64,000 nucleotides of DNA from Sporosarcina sp. ANT_H38 (GCF_008369195.1 NZ_VOBC01000001.1:2046001-2110000); one strand, 5' to 3'. Positions 18,688 through 28,040 are shown, counted from the stretch's first letter. The notes: generated from the letters alone by a model not told the origin. Numbers and translations are program-made.

Positions 18688-19950
18688 TTATGAAAAGAAA
18701 GTGCGCTGTATATCATTCCAGGTTACAACAAGCATCAGTAACATCAGCAGAACAATCCCTACAAAATGAACCATTCCTTCTTTTTGTTTATCGATTGGTT
18801 TACCTCGAATTGCTTCAAACAGGAAGAATAATAGCCTTCCGCCGTCAAGTGCTGGCAATGGCAACAAGTTCATAATGCCCAGGTTAATGCTTAAAATTGC
18901 CGCCCAGTTCATGAGACTATAAATACCGTGCTGTGCCACTTCCCCAGTAGCTTTGTAAATGCCTACCGGACCTGATAAGGCATCGAGTGACAATTGACCT
19001 GTTACAAGCTGCCCGAGTAAATCGGCTATTCTTTTAAACCATACAATTGTTTCTTCGGCCCCATACTGAACTGCTTTTAGCAGACCTTTCTCTACTGGGC
19101 TTGCATATTTCACGCCAATCTGGCCGTATTCTTTTCCTTTTTCTACGAGTGTCTTTGGTACAACATCCATTATCACCGATTCACCGTTACGATCGACTTC
19201 AAGCTGGATTAGGACACCGGGACTGTTTTGAATGATTTTAGCAAACTCCTGCCACGTTCCGATGGGTTTGCCATCGACTTCTTTAACATAGTCTCCATCT
19301 TTCATCCCAGCAGCTTGTGCAGGATCACCGCTGACTACGTTCGTAATTACCGGTTCATATGTCGGAACACCTTGTAACAATCCAATCGCAAGGAATATGA
19401 AAAACGCGAGGATAAAGTTAAACAATGGACCAGCAAAGATGGCCATTGATCGACTACCGACAGACTTCGATTCGAATTGGCGATCATACGGAGCAATAAG
19501 CGTTTTCTGCCCCTTCTCGTAGATAACCGCTTTTCTAGAAACATTGTAACGGACAAGCTGTCCCTCATCATCATAACCTTTGATGAACATTTCCTTTTCT
19601 AAATCGGATGATTCTGTTTCTAGGAACAGAATGTCAGGATTCGCAACATTGCGGTTCAGATAAATTTTTTCAACTTCGTTCGCAGCATTGATCAATAGAC
19701 CTACACGATAACCGGCCTGTAATTCAACCGTATCAAAGTCATCCCCTGCCATCCGAACATAACCGCCAAGCGGCAGAAGCCGAACTGTATATAACGTTTC
19801 GCCTTTTTGAATACCAATAATTTTAGGGCCGAATCCAATTGCAAATTCACGCACCATAATTCCAGCCTTTTTCGCAAACAAGAAATGTCCTAGTTCATGA
19901 AAAAAGACCAAAGTACCGAATACGATTATAAACGAAATTACGGTTTCCAT
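18688..19950 (-). CDS. rasP: Site-2 intramembrane metalloprotease RasP (RseP family)
   Basis: Polytopic membrane zinc protease that cleaves anti-sigma factors and signal peptides. It has 420 residues. The catalytic HExxH is seen as FHELGHF (about 17-23) in the first membrane segment, and the second metal ligand motif is NLLPLPALDGGRLLF near residue 365. A PDZ domain (about 195-275, with GMKDGDYVKEVDGKPI) lies between the membrane halves. The ATG at 19950 is preceded by AGTGAAGGTGG. It is flanked by dxr and proS as in B. subtilis. Confidence 0.97.
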   Translation of the reverse strand: METVISFIIVFGTLVFFHELGHFLFAKKAGIMVREFAIGFGPKIIGIQKGETLYTVRLLPLGGYVRMAGDDFDTVELQAGYRVGLLINAANEVEKIYLNRNVANPDILFLETESSDLEKEMFIKGYDDEGQLVRYNVSRKAVIYEKGQKTLIAPYDRQFESKSVGSRSMAIFAGPLFNFILAFFIFLAIGLLQGVPTYEPVITNVVSGDPAQAAGMKDGDYVKEVDGKPIGTWQEFAKIIQNSPGVLIQLEVDRNGESVIMDVVPKTLVEKGKEYGQIGVKYASPVEKGLLKAVQYGAEETIVWFKRIADLLGQLVTGQLSLDALSGPVGIYKATGEVAQHGIYSLMNWAAILSINLGIMNLLPLPALDGGRLLFFLFEAIRGKPIDKQKEGMVHFVGIVLLMLLMLVVTWNDIQRTFFS

Positions 19951-19993
19951 GAAAAACCACCTTCACTGACCTCGTAGGCCGATTCTAAAAAAC

Positions 19994-21142
19994 TCATTCT
20001 ACCATAGCATACACCATTTTTCGAGTAAGCGAATCTGTTTCCAAAATCGCTTCGAGATTAGGAGTTAAAATTGTTCGATGTTCCTCCATTACCCGTTCAA
20101 TAATGTCTTCAATTTGCACAAATGGGATACGCCCATTCATGAACAGCGCTACCGCTACTTCATTTGCTGCATTCATTGCAGCTGGCATTGTACCGCCTTC
20201 TTTACCGGCAGTATATGCAAGTCCCAGTGCTTTAAAGCGAACATAATCCATTTTCTCAAAATGTAGCATACCAATCTCTTCAAGGCGAAGTGGTTTCGCA
20301 TTTTGCATAGGAATTCGATCTGGATATGTCAAGGCATATTGGATTGGCACTCGCATATCGGGTGAACCAAGTTGCGCTATGACACTCGTATCTTCGAACT
20401 CGATCATGGAGTGGATGATGCTCTCCTTGTGAAGCAAGCAATCGATTTTATCATAAGGCATTCCAAAGAGATGATGTGCCTCAATCACTTCGAGACCCTT
20501 GTTTAACATTGTCGCCGAGTCGATTGTTAATTTATTGCCCATTGACCAATTGGGATGTGCGAGTGCCTGTTTGAGTGTCACTTTCGAAAGTTCTGCTCGG
20601 CTAAGGTCTCTGAAACTACCTCCCGAAGCAGTCAAGATAAGCCTGGAAATACGTTTCGGATCTTCTCCGTTCAACGCTTGGAAAAGTGCTGAATGCTCAC
20701 TGTCAACAGGTAAAATCGGAACACCGTATTTACGAGCCTCGCTCATGACAATATCCCCTGCCGCCACAAGTGTTTCCTTATTGGCAATAGCAATCGTTAT
20801 CCCTGCGCGAATTGCTTCAAGGGTTGGTCTAAGTCCTACACTGCCGATGACAGCATTGAGCAATATATCAGCCCCCGTGCGTGCCGCAACTTCAACAAGC
20901 CCCTCATCGCCGCATACAAATTGAATAGCGGGGAATTCAGTTTTTAACAACTCGGCATCTTCACGTCTTATCACAGATATCATTTGAGGTTGGTGCGCGG
21001 AGGCAATTTCCCTTACACTATCGATATTCAAACCAGCTGAAAAAGATACAAGCTTAAATTTATCCGGGTTCGAACCAATGATATCAAGTGTCTGCAAACC
21101 GATGGAGCCTGTAGCCCCTAGCAGACTTATTTTCTTAGTCAT
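19994..21142 (-). CDS. dxr: 1-deoxy-D-xylulose 5-phosphate reductoisomerase
   Basis: Second committed step of the MEP isoprenoid pathway (DXP to MEP, NADPH-dependent), 382 residues. The N-terminal Rossmann motif is [16 protein letters not shown]. The active-site segments are [10 protein letters not shown] and [16 protein letters not shown], and the NADPH/metal-binding region runs through [20 protein letters not shown] (split). It feeds uppS in the same cluster. The ATG at 21142 is preceded by a GGAAAGGGTG site. Confidence 0.97.
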   Translation of the reverse strand: MTKKISLLGATGSIGLQTLDIIGSNPDKFKLVSFSAGLNIDSVREIASAHQPQMISVIRREDAELLKTEFPAIQFVCGDEGLVEVAARTGADILLNAVIGSVGLRPTLEAIRAGITIAIANKETLVAAGDIVMSEARKYGVPILPVDSEHSALFQALNGEDPKRISRLILTASGGSFRDLSRAELSKVTLKQALAHPNWSMGNKLTIDSATMLNKGLEVIEAHHLFGMPYDKIDCLLHKESIIHSMIEFEDTSVIAQLGSPDMRVPIQYALTYPDRIPMQNAKPLRLEEIGMLHFEKMDYVRFKALGLAYTAGKEGGTMPAAMNAANEVAVALFMNGRIPFVQIEDIIERVMEEHRTILTPNLEAILETDSLTRKMVYAMVE

Positions 21143-21158
21143 ATAGACACCCTTTCCG

Positions 21159-21953
21159 TTACCCTACAAAGTGTAGGAAGTGAAGTAATGGCAATACAAA
21201 AAGGAGACTATCAAACCTATCCAGAATCCCACCATGACCTGGCAAGAGTTTTCCTGAATCCTTCACTTCATAATGCCTTTTTAGTGCCGATTCGACAAGA
21301 TCTCCCAGTTGTCCTATAATAGACGCAATAATCGTCACAACAATTAATATGATATATGTGGAAGCAATCGGGATGAAAGCTTGGAATATGCAAGCAAAAA
21401 CAATTGCCGACAATATACCGCCTATAAAACCTTCGACTGTCTTATTTGGAGATATTTCCGGCCACAGCTTTCGCTTACCGATTTTCCTACCTATGAAATA
21501 AGCACCGGAATCAGTCGTCCAGATTACCATCAATGCATATACGACGTATTCAATTCCAAACAATCTCGTTTCAATCAAATAGTAAAATCCTATTCCGACA
21601 TACAACGCACCCAAAATAGAAAAAGCGGCATGATCGAACGTAAATCGATTTTTAACAATGACTGTATAAATCAATAAGATGAGGACAATTGGGAATAGCA
21701 TTTCTATTTTTGTATAACCAACTATTTCGAAGACATCCTCGCTCCAACTGTCAGGCATAAGTAAAATTGCAAGCGCTACCCATGTTAAAATACCTTCAAT
21801 CGAAAACAGTTGGATTTCTCTCATTCGTAATAGTTCATATAGCCCTATTGTTGCAATTACATAAACAGCAATCGTGAAAGGCAATCCTCCTATTATGACA
21901 AGAGGAACGAAAAAGAAAAGCGCAACGATTGCCGTTAATATCCTCTGTTTCAA
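21159..21953 (-). CDS. cdsA: Phosphatidate cytidylyltransferase
   Basis: Integral membrane enzyme making CDP-diacylglycerol from phosphatidate and CTP, 264 residues with about eight hydrophobic segments. The family signature near the C-terminus is [29 protein letters not shown] (seen in parts) with LDRFDSL. The start overlaps the uppS stop by 4 bases, indicating coupling. It is followed by dxr after 16 bases. Confidence 0.97.
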   Translation of the reverse strand: MKQRILTAIVALFFFVPLVIIGGLPFTIAVYVIATIGLYELLRMREIQLFSIEGILTWVALAILLMPDSWSEDVFEIVGYTKIEMLFPIVLILLIYTVIVKNRFTFDHAAFSILGALYVGIGFYYLIETRLFGIEYVVYALMVIWTTDSGAYFIGRKIGKRKLWPEISPNKTVEGFIGGILSAIVFACIFQAFIPIASTYIILIVVTIIASIIGQLGDLVESALKRHYEVKDSGKLLPGHGGILDRFDSLLFVLPLLHFLHFVG

Positions 21954-22744
21954 ACGTCTCCATTCCCTTCTACACTTCCAAAGCGTCTATTTCTCAATTG
22001 AAATTCTTCGATTGCATTGAGCATACATACCTCATCAAAATCTGGCCATAACACATTTGTAAATGAAAATTCAGCATATGCAAGCTGCCATAACATGAAG
22101 TTGGACAACCTAACTTCTCCGCTTGTGCGGATAAGTAAATCGGGTTCCGGCAAGTGCGCAGTCATTAGATGAGATCCAATGAGTGCCTCATCAATATCCC
22201 CAGGTTGAATCGAACCATCCGCTATAAGGGTAGCAATTTCCTTTACTGATTCAACAAGTTCCAACCTACTTCCGTAATTCATGGCAAAGTTTAATGTTAA
22301 ACCGTCATTGTGCTTTGTTTCCTCCATCGCTTTACTAATTGCTGTTTTCGTATGACTTGGCAACATATCAAAGTTTCCAATCATTTCAACTTTCACGTTT
22401 TGCTCAATTAGTTCGGGGAGGTAAGTGCTAAGAAATTCTCCAGGAAGTTTCATCAAGAAGTCTATTTCGAGTTTAGGTCGTTTCCAGTTTTCTGTTGAAA
22501 AAGCGTAAAGTGTGAGCACTTTTACACCCAGGTCATTTGCAATACGTGTTATTACACGGACCTTTTTCATCCCTTCATGATGGCCTGCAATTCTCGGTAA
22601 ATTACGCTGTTTCGCCCACCTGCCGTTGCCGTCCATAATAATTGCGACATGGGCAGGAATTTGCCTGCTTTGAAGTGTTGCAATACGGTCCGAAATTGAA
22701 CCAGCTACCACTACAGTTTTTTTCCCGAAAAGTTTTTCCAGCAT
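21950..22744 (-). CDS. uppS: Isoprenyl transferase (undecaprenyl diphosphate synthase)
   Basis: Makes the C55 lipid carrier for cell-wall precursors, 264 residues. The cis-prenyltransferase motifs are visible: IMDGNGRWAKQR with the catalytic Asp, TLYAFSTENW, and LLIRTSGEVRLSNFMLWQLAY. The ATG at 22744 follows GTGGAGGAAATGAT. It starts a tight uppS-cdsA-dxr-rasP cluster downstream of the frr terminator. Confidence 0.97.
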   Translation of the reverse strand: MLEKLFGKKTVVVAGSISDRIATLQSRQIPAHVAIIMDGNGRWAKQRNLPRIAGHHEGMKKVRVITRIANDLGVKVLTLYAFSTENWKRPKLEIDFLMKLPGEFLSTYLPELIEQNVKVEMIGNFDMLPSHTKTAISKAMEETKHNDGLTLNFAMNYGSRLELVESVKEIATLIADGSIQPGDIDEALIGSHLMTAHLPEPDLLIRTSGEVRLSNFMLWQLAYAEFSFTNVLWPDFDEVCMLNAIEEFQLRNRRFGSVEGNGDV

Positions 22745-22839
22745 ATCATTTCCTCCACTCAGCTACTCTCAGAGCAAGTACATACTCTATCGTAACAAAT
22801 TAGACGGTTAATTTCATTTTTTATTGCAGTTCAGAACAA

Positions 22840-22955
22840 AAGCGTAGGTCGACGCCGCATTTTTTTCTAGGTGGGATACAGTTCAATCCCTTCCTGCTGC
22901 GTAACTCACATCCTATGCCCCTCCGAGCATTTGTGGCCCGGAGTCTAGACGTGAA
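22840..22955 (+). repeat. Dispersed intergenic element, long form
   Basis: In plus orientation it reads ACAAAAGCG.., then GGTGGGATACAGTTCAATCC, then CTGCTGCGTAACTCACATCC and CCCTCCGAGCAT, ending GGAGTCTAGACG. It matches the copy at 60343-60556 most closely (CTGCGTGACCCACATCCTGT). The left end is diverged. Confidence 0.65.
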
Positions 22956-23008
22956 GACTCTACGATTTAAATCATCCACATTTCGAGACTTTATTATTCC
23001 TTATGCAA

Positions 23009-23042
23009 AGAAAAAGACGTCCTGAAATTAGGACGTCTAGAA
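23009..23042 (-). terminator. Intrinsic terminator of frr
   Basis: On the minus strand AGACGTCCT pairs with AGGACGTCT around AATTTC and is followed by TTTTTC. It starts about 20 bases after the frr stop. Confidence 0.9.
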
Positions 23043-23060
23043 ATATAGAAGGTTCTTCTA

Positions 23061-23618
23061 TCAGATTTCCATGATTTCATTTTCTTTGTCTTTTGCAATT
23101 TCATCGATTCTTACGATTTGCGAATCTGTCAGCTTTTGGATTTCATCACCAGAACGGTGTAGTTCATCCTCAGTGATTTCGCTAGTTTTTTCAAGTTTTT
23201 TGAAATCTTCATTCGCATCCCGGCGCACATTGCGAATCGCAATTTTTGCATCTTCTGCTTCTTTTTTCACAAGTTTAACAAGTTCTTTACGACGATCTTC
23301 TGTCAATGCCGGAACAGCAAGGCGAATGACGCTACCATCATTAGAAGGTGTAATCCCAATATCCGATTTCATGATTGCTTTTTCAATATCAGCAAGTATT
23401 GTTTTGTCATATGGTTGAATGACAAGGAGACGTGCTTCTGGTACTGAAACTCCAGCCATTTGTGATATTGGCGTAGGTGCACCATAATACTCTATAGTCA
23501 ATTTGTCGAGCATTGAAGCACTTGCACGTCCTGCACGAATTGACGCTAGTTCTCTCGTATATCCACCAATTGCTTTTTCCATACGATCTTTTGCTTGATT
23601 CATTACTTCGTTTGCCAT
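23061..23618 (-). CDS. frr: Ribosome recycling factor
   Basis: Splits post-termination ribosomes with EF-G, 185 residues, the standard length. The three-helix-bundle signature includes [21 protein letters not shown] and [20 protein letters not shown]. The ATG at 23618 follows CAGGAGGAATTTATA and overlaps the pyrH stop codon by one base. Confidence 0.98.
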   Translation of the reverse strand: MANEVMNQAKDRMEKAIGGYTRELASIRAGRASASMLDKLTIEYYGAPTPISQMAGVSVPEARLLVIQPYDKTILADIEKAIMKSDIGITPSNDGSVIRLAVPALTEDRRKELVKLVKKEAEDAKIAIRNVRRDANEDFKKLEKTSEITEDELHRSGDEIQKLTDSQIVRIDEIAKDKENEIMEI

Positions 23619-24343
23619 TATAAATTCCTCCTGACGACCGTCCCAATTGGTTCACCCAGGACAGCTCTCTTAATATTTCCATTTTCCATAATAGAGAATA
23701 CTACGAGTGGGATATCATTGTCCATACATAGTGTTGAAGCCGTGGAATCCATTACTTCAAGACCTTGGTTAATGACATCCAAAAACGATAGTTCTAGGTA
23801 TTTGACTGCATTTACATCTTTTGCTGGATCAGCAGAATAAACACCGTCCACATTATTTTTCGCCATAAGGATGACATCTGCTTCAATTTCAGCTGCACGA
23901 AGTGCTGCGGTTGTATCCGTTGAAAAATAAGGATTTCCAGTACCCGCTGCGAAAATGACGACCCGTTTCTTTTCAAGATGGCGGATTGCTTTGCGGCGTA
24001 TGTATGGTTCCGCTACTTGTCTCATTTCAATTGATGATGAGACGCGGGTTTCAACGCCGATTTTTTCAAGGGAATCTTGTAGTGCAAGAGAATTCATGAC
24101 TGTAGCAAGCATGCCCATGTAATCCGCTGTCGCACGATCCATCCCCATTTCACTGCCAACCTTACCACGCCAAATATTTCCGCCTCCGACAACAACGGCA
24201 ACTTCGACATCTAGGTCAACAACTTCTTTTACTTGTAATGCAACTGTTTTTATAACCTCTGGCGAAAGACCGAAACCTTTATTGCCTGCAAGTGCTTCTC
24301 CACTTAATTTCAAGACGATACGTTTATATTTTGGGTTACTCAT
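23618..24343 (-). CDS. pyrH: Uridylate kinase
   Basis: Phosphorylates UMP to UDP; hexameric amino-acid-kinase-fold enzyme, 241 residues. It begins [14 protein letters not shown] and shows [11 protein letters not shown], the substrate region [16 protein letters not shown], and [17 protein letters not shown]. It is immediately upstream of frr (1-base overlap), the universal bacterial arrangement. Confidence 0.98.
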   Translation of the reverse strand: MSNPKYKRIVLKLSGEALAGNKGFGLSPEVIKTVALQVKEVVDLDVEVAVVVGGGNIWRGKVGSEMGMDRATADYMGMLATVMNSLALQDSLEKIGVETRVSSSIEMRQVAEPYIRRKAIRHLEKKRVVIFAAGTGNPYFSTDTTAALRAAEIEADVILMAKNNVDGVYSADPAKDVNAVKYLELSFLDVINQGLEVMDSTASTLCMDNDIPLVVFSIMENGNIKRAVLGEPIGTVVRRNL

Positions 24344-24368
24344 TTGTATCCTCCATCTATTCTTATTT

Positions 24369-24446
24369 CTTAAGAAAAGCGCAAGCTCCTAGGCGCTTGA
24401 GCTAGACACTGTTCAATGTTGAAAAACTTATACTTTCTTAGCTCTT
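24369..24446. repeat. Dispersed intergenic element, short form
   Basis: AAGAAAAGCGCAAGCTCC, then GGCGCTTGAGCTAGACACTG, then a stretch ending AACTTATACTTTCTTAGCTC. It matches the copy at 16541-16632 over its whole length, including the right-hand extension. It lies between the tsf terminator and pyrH. Confidence 0.65.
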
Positions 24447-24481
24447 GAAAAATGGAGAACACACGCATGTGTTCCCCATTC
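24446..24481 (-). terminator. Intrinsic terminator of tsf
   Basis: On the minus strand ATGGGGAACACA pairs with TGTGTTCTCCAT around TGCG and is followed by TTTTTC. It starts about 18 bases after the tsf stop. Confidence 0.9.
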
Positions 24482-24497
24482 GTTAGTCTATAACGGC

Positions 24498-25382
24498 TCA
24501 GTTACCTTTAACTTGGCTCATAACTTCTTCTGCAAAGTTATCTTCAGGTTTTTCGATTCCTTCACCAACTGCATAACGGATAAATTCTTTCAAAGTCCCA
24601 CCAGTTGACTTCACAAAGTCACCAACTTTTTGGTCAGAATTTTTAACGAATGACTGATCAAGTACACAGATATCTTCGAAGTATTTACCGATACGGCCTT
24701 CAACCATTTTCGCTACGATGTTTTCAGGTTTACCTTCGTTTAGTGCTTGTTCAGTAAGGATTTTGCGTTCGTGCTCAATTTCCTCTGCAGAAACCTCGTC
24801 ACGTGAAACATATTTCGGATTCAATGCTGCAATGTGCATTGCAACGTCTTTTGCTGCATCTGAATCTGTCGACCCCTCAACGATAGTAAGGACACTGATA
24901 CGTCCCCCCATGTGCAAGTATGGACCGAAAGCGTCGTTATCCGTTTTTGTACGGATTTCATAACGGCGAAGTGTGATTTTCTCACCAATTTTAGCAACAG
25001 TGTTTGAAATATGATCCGCTACTGACAATCCGTTTGGCAATATAGAAACTACTGCTTCTTCGACTGTAGCAGGTTTTGTAGCAAGAAGATGTACAGCAAG
25101 CTCGCTTACAAGCGTTTGGAAACCTACGTTTTTAGCTACAAAATCAGTTTCTGCGTTCACTTCAAGAATAATTGCTTCGTTACCGTCAACATGAATAAAC
25201 GTTGTACCGTCTGCAGCAATACGATCCGCTTTCTTAGCAGAACTAGATAGACCTTTTTCACGTAGGAAATCAATTGCCGCTTCCATATCACCATTTGTTT
25301 CTGTTAGCGCTTTTTTACAATCCATCATGCCTGTACCTGTTTTTTCCCGTAATTCCTTAACCATTTGAGCTGTAATTTTCAT
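24498..25382 (-). CDS. tsf: Translation elongation factor Ts
   Basis: Guanine-nucleotide exchange factor for EF-Tu, 294 residues. The N-terminal signature is [19 protein letters not shown] and the core motif ETDFVAKN is present. Two in-frame ATGs stand close together. The one at 25382 is 10 bases behind AGGAGG and gives the family start [12 protein letters not shown]; the one at 25391 is too close to the ribosome site. It follows rpsB across an intra-operon terminator hairpin. Confidence 0.98.
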   Translation of the reverse strand: MKITAQMVKELREKTGTGMMDCKKALTETNGDMEAAIDFLREKGLSSSAKKADRIAADGTTFIHVDGNEAIILEVNAETDFVAKNVGFQTLVSELAVHLLATKPATVEEAVVSILPNGLSVADHISNTVAKIGEKITLRRYEIRTKTDNDAFGPYLHMGGRISVLTIVEGSTDSDAAKDVAMHIAALNPKYVSRDEVSAEEIEHERKILTEQALNEGKPENIVAKMVEGRIGKYFEDICVLDQSFVKNSDQKVGDFVKSTGGTLKEFIRYAVGEGIEKPEDNFAEEVMSQVKGN

Positions 25383-25415
25383 TTTTTCCATTCCTCCTGT
25401 TTATGCCATCAATTC

Positions 25416-25458
25416 CGAAAAAAGACGATAAGGGTATAAGCCGCTTATCGTCTTTTCA
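25416..25458 (-). terminator. Strong hairpin terminator between rpsB and tsf
   Basis: On the minus strand AAAAGACGATAAG pairs perfectly with CTTATCGTCTTTT around an 11-base loop, and a T-run continues after the stem. It lies 10 bases after rpsB and about 35 bases before tsf. Read-through here would set the S2 to EF-Ts ratio. Confidence 0.85.
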
Positions 25459-25468
25459 TCTACTGGAT

Positions 25469-26197
25469 TTACTCTGCAGCTACTGCTTTTTCTTCTTGAG
25501 TAACTTCATCTTCTTCGCCTTGTCTTGCTTCAAGCAAAGCATCAGCCATTTTGCTTGTCAATAGACGTACTGCGCGAATTGCATCGTCATTTGCTGGAAT
25601 GATGTAGTCAATTTCATCTGGATCACAGTTCGTGTCAACAATTCCTACTAGTGGAATGTTCAATTTGATTGCTTCAGCAACCGCGATGCGTTCTTTGCGT
25701 GGGTCAACAACAAACATAACATCTGGAACTGCTTTCATATCACGGATTCCGCCAAGGAATTTCACAAGACGTTCGTGTTGTTTCTTAAGTTGTCCAACTT
25801 CTTTTTTAGGAAGCACGTCAAATGTACCGTCTTCTTCCATTTTTTCGATTTGCTTCATACGTGCAACACGTTTTTGGATTGTACCAAAGTTTGTAAGTGT
25901 TCCACCAAGCCAGCGTTGGTTAATATAATACATTCCAGCGCGTTCAGCTTCTTCTTTAATTGCATCTTGTGCTTGTTTTTTAGTACCGACGAATAGAACT
26001 TTACCGCCATCAGCACCAACTTGACGCATGAATGCGTAAGCTTCTTCAAGTTTCTTCACCGTTTTTTGAAGATCGATGATGTAGATTCCGTTACGTTCCA
26101 CGAAGATAAATTTCTTCATTTTCGGGTTCCAGCGGCGTGTTTGGTGACCGAAGTGTACTCCGGCTTCAAGAAGTTGTTTCATAGAGATTACTGACAT
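25469..26197 (-). CDS. rpsB: 30S ribosomal protein S2
   Basis: Small-subunit protein, 242 residues. The motifs [22 protein letters not shown] (parts), [20 protein letters not shown] and [12 protein letters not shown] are diagnostic, and the C-terminus is acidic as in other Bacillales. The ATG at 26197 follows AGGAGGAATAAA. The leader upstream is about 100 bases with GC-rich segments, and an A-tract promoter precedes it. Confidence 0.98.
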   Translation of the reverse strand: MSVISMKQLLEAGVHFGHQTRRWNPKMKKFIFVERNGIYIIDLQKTVKKLEEAYAFMRQVGADGGKVLFVGTKKQAQDAIKEEAERAGMYYINQRWLGGTLTNFGTIQKRVARMKQIEKMEEDGTFDVLPKKEVGQLKKQHERLVKFLGGIRDMKAVPDVMFVVDPRKERIAVAEAIKLNIPLVGIVDTNCDPDEIDYIIPANDDAIRAVRLLTSKMADALLEARQGEEDEVTQEEKAVAAE

Positions 26198-26300
26198 TTT
26201 TATTCCTCCTGTTTTGGTTTAATTCCCTCCGTGGACCTCATCCGTCAAAACGACCTCTCGGCACCATTCCTGACGTCCGTGCACGTGTGTAGTAATACCA
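26198..26300 (-). promoter_or_regulatory. rpsB 5' leader
   Basis: About 100 untranslated bases lie between the promoter and rpsB, with GC-rich elements CGTGCACGGACGTC and GACGGATGAGGTCCACGG that could pair alternatively. Ribosomal protein leaders of this length are often autoregulatory; I do not recognise a named motif. Confidence 0.35.
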
Positions 26301-26306
26301 CTTGAT

Positions 26307-26335
26307 AATATACCATAAGCTTTTTTTTTTTGCAA
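26307..26335 (-). promoter_or_regulatory. Sigma-A type promoter of rpsB with an A-tract spacer
   Basis: A -35 TTGCAA (26335-26330) and -10 TATATT (26312-26307) with 17 bases between them. The -35 end and spacer share a run of 11 consecutive A (26331-26321). Confidence 0.65.
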
Positions 26336-26341
26336 GTCACT

Positions 26342-26869
26342 TCATCTGAATTTCAATATTAACTCTATCTCTGTGCGACCTTTGCCTAGCTGCTTAGCAA
26401 TTTCTTCTATTGACTGTCCTGCATCGTGCAGTCTGGTTACCTGCGTTCTAACATCCTCAGCTTCTTCTGGTACCACAGTCTCTTCAGATGTCTGTCCTAG
26501 ACTTGCTGCGACCGCCTTATAAGACTTGAGAGCGAGATGAACTGGCATTTTAGGTATATTAGTATTCTTTACGGGTGAGGATTCTTCAGTTGCTACGGAT
26601 TCTTCTGAAGCAAGTGTATTCTTGGCACTTGATTTCTGAATGGCAGGCTGTTGAACATATACTGTAAGCTGTTCAATTAAACGCTCATTCTCATCTTTTA
26701 ACTCGGATAAGTAAACAGCTATCGAATTGTCCATTTCAGTCATAAGCTTGCGCTGTTTTTTTTCGAGATCATCAAATTTCGTTATTTTAGTGTATAGCAA
26801 GGCTAGAAAGTAAAAACTTATTATTTGTATGATGAATAAAAATACTAAGAAAATCGTTGTCATCGTCAT
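26342..26869 (-). CDS. swrB: SwrB-like membrane protein (flagellar assembly activator)
   Basis: A 175-residue protein with one N-terminal membrane segment (IFLVFLFIIQIISFYFLALLY, split), a coiled coil (about 30-75), a Ser/Glu-rich linker, and a C-terminal helix-turn-helix-like end (SIEEIAKQLGKGRTEIELILKF). The position between sigD and rpsB and this architecture match B. subtilis SwrB, which promotes flagellar export gate activity. Sequence identity to SwrB is low in the family, so the name rests on layout and synteny. The start overlaps the preceding gene's stop by one base. Confidence 0.75.
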   Translation of the reverse strand: MTMTTIFLVFLFIIQIISFYFLALLYTKITKFDDLEKKQRKLMTEMDNSIAVYLSELKDENERLIEQLTVYVQQPAIQKSSAKNTLASEESVATEESSPVKNTNIPKMPVHLALKSYKAVAASLGQTSEETVVPEEAEDVRTQVTRLHDAGQSIEEIAKQLGKGRTEIELILKFR

Positions 26870-27168
26870 TAGCCTGTAAAGTCAACGAACGCACCTTTAT
26901 ATGGGTGTACCGTCTTCTTTTCCTCTTCTTTTTGTTGTCGCTCCCCATCCTGCAGCTGACCTTGTTCCTGTTTATGACCATCGGCAGCCGTCTTGGCGGC
27001 TTCTTCCGATTCCAAGACAGTTTCTTTGGATTTCAAACCTTGCCGTTCCATAAGGGAATTGGCATGGTCCAGATTTAATTGAGTCTGTTGGTGCTTTTGT
27101 TCTGCGATTTTCCCAGCATCGAAGGTTTTGGGTATGGCAATTTGCAGTTCAATCCCTTTCAGACTCAT
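26869..27168 (-). CDS. Uncharacterised 99-aa protein between sigD and swrB
   Basis: A short hydrophilic protein, MSLKGIELQIAIPKTF at the N-terminus, then a Gln/Glu/Lys-rich and probably disordered or helical middle, and a basic end HPYKGAFVDFTG. It has no membrane segment or signal peptide. The ATG at 27168 overlaps the sigD stop (ATGA) and has GGAGGGATATT upstream, so translation is coupled to sigD. Similar small proteins occupy this place in other Bacillales as far as I recall, but no function is known to me. A role linked to motility is only suggested by the neighbours. Confidence 0.75.
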   Translation of the reverse strand: MSLKGIELQIAIPKTFDAGKIAEQKHQQTQLNLDHANSLMERQGLKSKETVLESEEAAKTAADGHKQEQGQLQDGERQQKEEEKKTVHPYKGAFVDFTG

Positions 27169-27947
27169 AATATCCCTCCATCGACAATTTCAGATGATAA
27201 TAGTTTTCGAAGTTTGAATAACGCCTTCGAGTGAATTTGAGAAATTCGAGAAGTAGATAAACCCAGAATTTCACCAATTTCTGTAAGCGTCATTTCTTCA
27301 GTATAAAAAAAGTCCAGCACAAGCTGTTCGTTTTTATTGAGTTCCTTAATTTTAGTTACTAAGTCACCAATCAATTCGGTCATCATCGTCTTCTGTTCAG
27401 GGGTTTTAGAACCTTCATCCTTTATGGTAAACGATTTTTGTCCTTCATCGTCATCTTCATTGACTTTTTCATCAATAGAAAGAACGTTTGAAAAATAATG
27501 TTCATGGACAGTTTGATATACTTGATCCACACTTATCCCCATATATTCTGCAATTTCTTCAGGGGTCGCATGACGCTGTAGCTTTTGCTCAAGTTTCATA
27601 ATTTCTTCTTCTTGTTTTTTTGATTTTTCCCTAGAAGAACGCGGCAGCCAATCTTCCTTCCGCAAACCATCAATGATTGTGCCTCGGATACGAAAAGATG
27701 CATACGTATCAAATTTTAAGTCTCTGCTAGGATCAAACTTCGTCAATGCGTCAAAAAGACCTTGAAGTCCAAGACTCATAATGTCGTCTCGGGAAACATT
27801 GCGAGGTAGTCCAGAGCTAATCCGCTGTACATGATAGCTGACAAGTGGTGTGTATTTGAGGACGAGAACGTCTCCTGCTTCGGGATCACGATTACGAATC
27901 CACAGGTCCCAACATACATCTTCCTCCATTAAATCCTGTTTCGACAT
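27165..27947 (-). CDS. sigD: Flagellar/motility sigma factor SigD (FliA family)
   Basis: Alternative sigma-28 type factor for late flagellar, chemotaxis and autolysin genes. Region 2 reads DALTKFDPSRDLKFDTYASFR and RGTIIDGLRKEDWLPRSSRE; region 3 is ATPEEIAEYMGIS; region 4 ends EIGEILGLSTSRISQIHSKALFKL. The ATG at 27947 has GTGAGGG 6 bases upstream and gives a length close to B. subtilis SigD. An ATG at 27980 would leave almost no leader after the promoter at 27992. It lies directly downstream of a terminator and its own promoter. Confidence 0.96.
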   Translation of the reverse strand: MSKQDLMEEDVCWDLWIRNRDPEAGDVLVLKYTPLVSYHVQRISSGLPRNVSRDDIMSLGLQGLFDALTKFDPSRDLKFDTYASFRIRGTIIDGLRKEDWLPRSSREKSKKQEEEIMKLEQKLQRHATPEEIAEYMGISVDQVYQTVHEHYFSNVLSIDEKVNEDDDEGQKSFTIKDEGSKTPEQKTMMTELIGDLVTKIKELNKNEQLVLDFFYTEEMTLTEIGEILGLSTSRISQIHSKALFKLRKLLSSEIVDGGIL

Positions 27948-27991
27948 CGAATCCCTCACTTTCCATGATGATTCCGTCATAATTACTTGTT

Positions 27992-28000
27992 ATTATAGCA
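27992..28000 (-). promoter_or_regulatory. Extended -10 promoter for sigD
   Basis: TGCTATAAT on the minus strand is a perfect extended -10 element. No good -35 is present; the upstream region is a T-rich terminator tail. The predicted start at about 27985 is 38 bases before the sigD ATG at 27947. Confidence 0.6.
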
Positions 28001-28008
28001 AAAAAATA

Positions 28009-28040
28009 CGAAAAAAGGCGACTGTACCAAGCAGCCGCCA
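28009..28040 (-). terminator. Intrinsic terminator between cheD and sigD
   Basis: On the minus strand GGCGGCTG pairs with CAGTCGCC (one G-T) around CTTGGTA, followed by TTTTTTCG. It separates the fla/che operon from sigD. Confidence 0.8.

Larger units (their letters stand above)
22745..23060. other. frr-uppS intergenic region
   Basis: A 316-base gap. It holds the frr terminator (23009-23042) and a plus-oriented long copy of the dispersed element (about 22840-22955). A weak extended -10 (TGTTACGAT, near 22790-22800) may drive uppS. No gene was recognised. Confidence 0.6.

Noticed and set aside
27139..27165. Match of GGGATTGAACTGCA in the 99-aa gene to the core of the dispersed element
   Set aside because: Only about 14 bases match, with no flanking similarity or hairpin, and they encode the conserved N-terminus of the protein. 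Chance similarity is likely.
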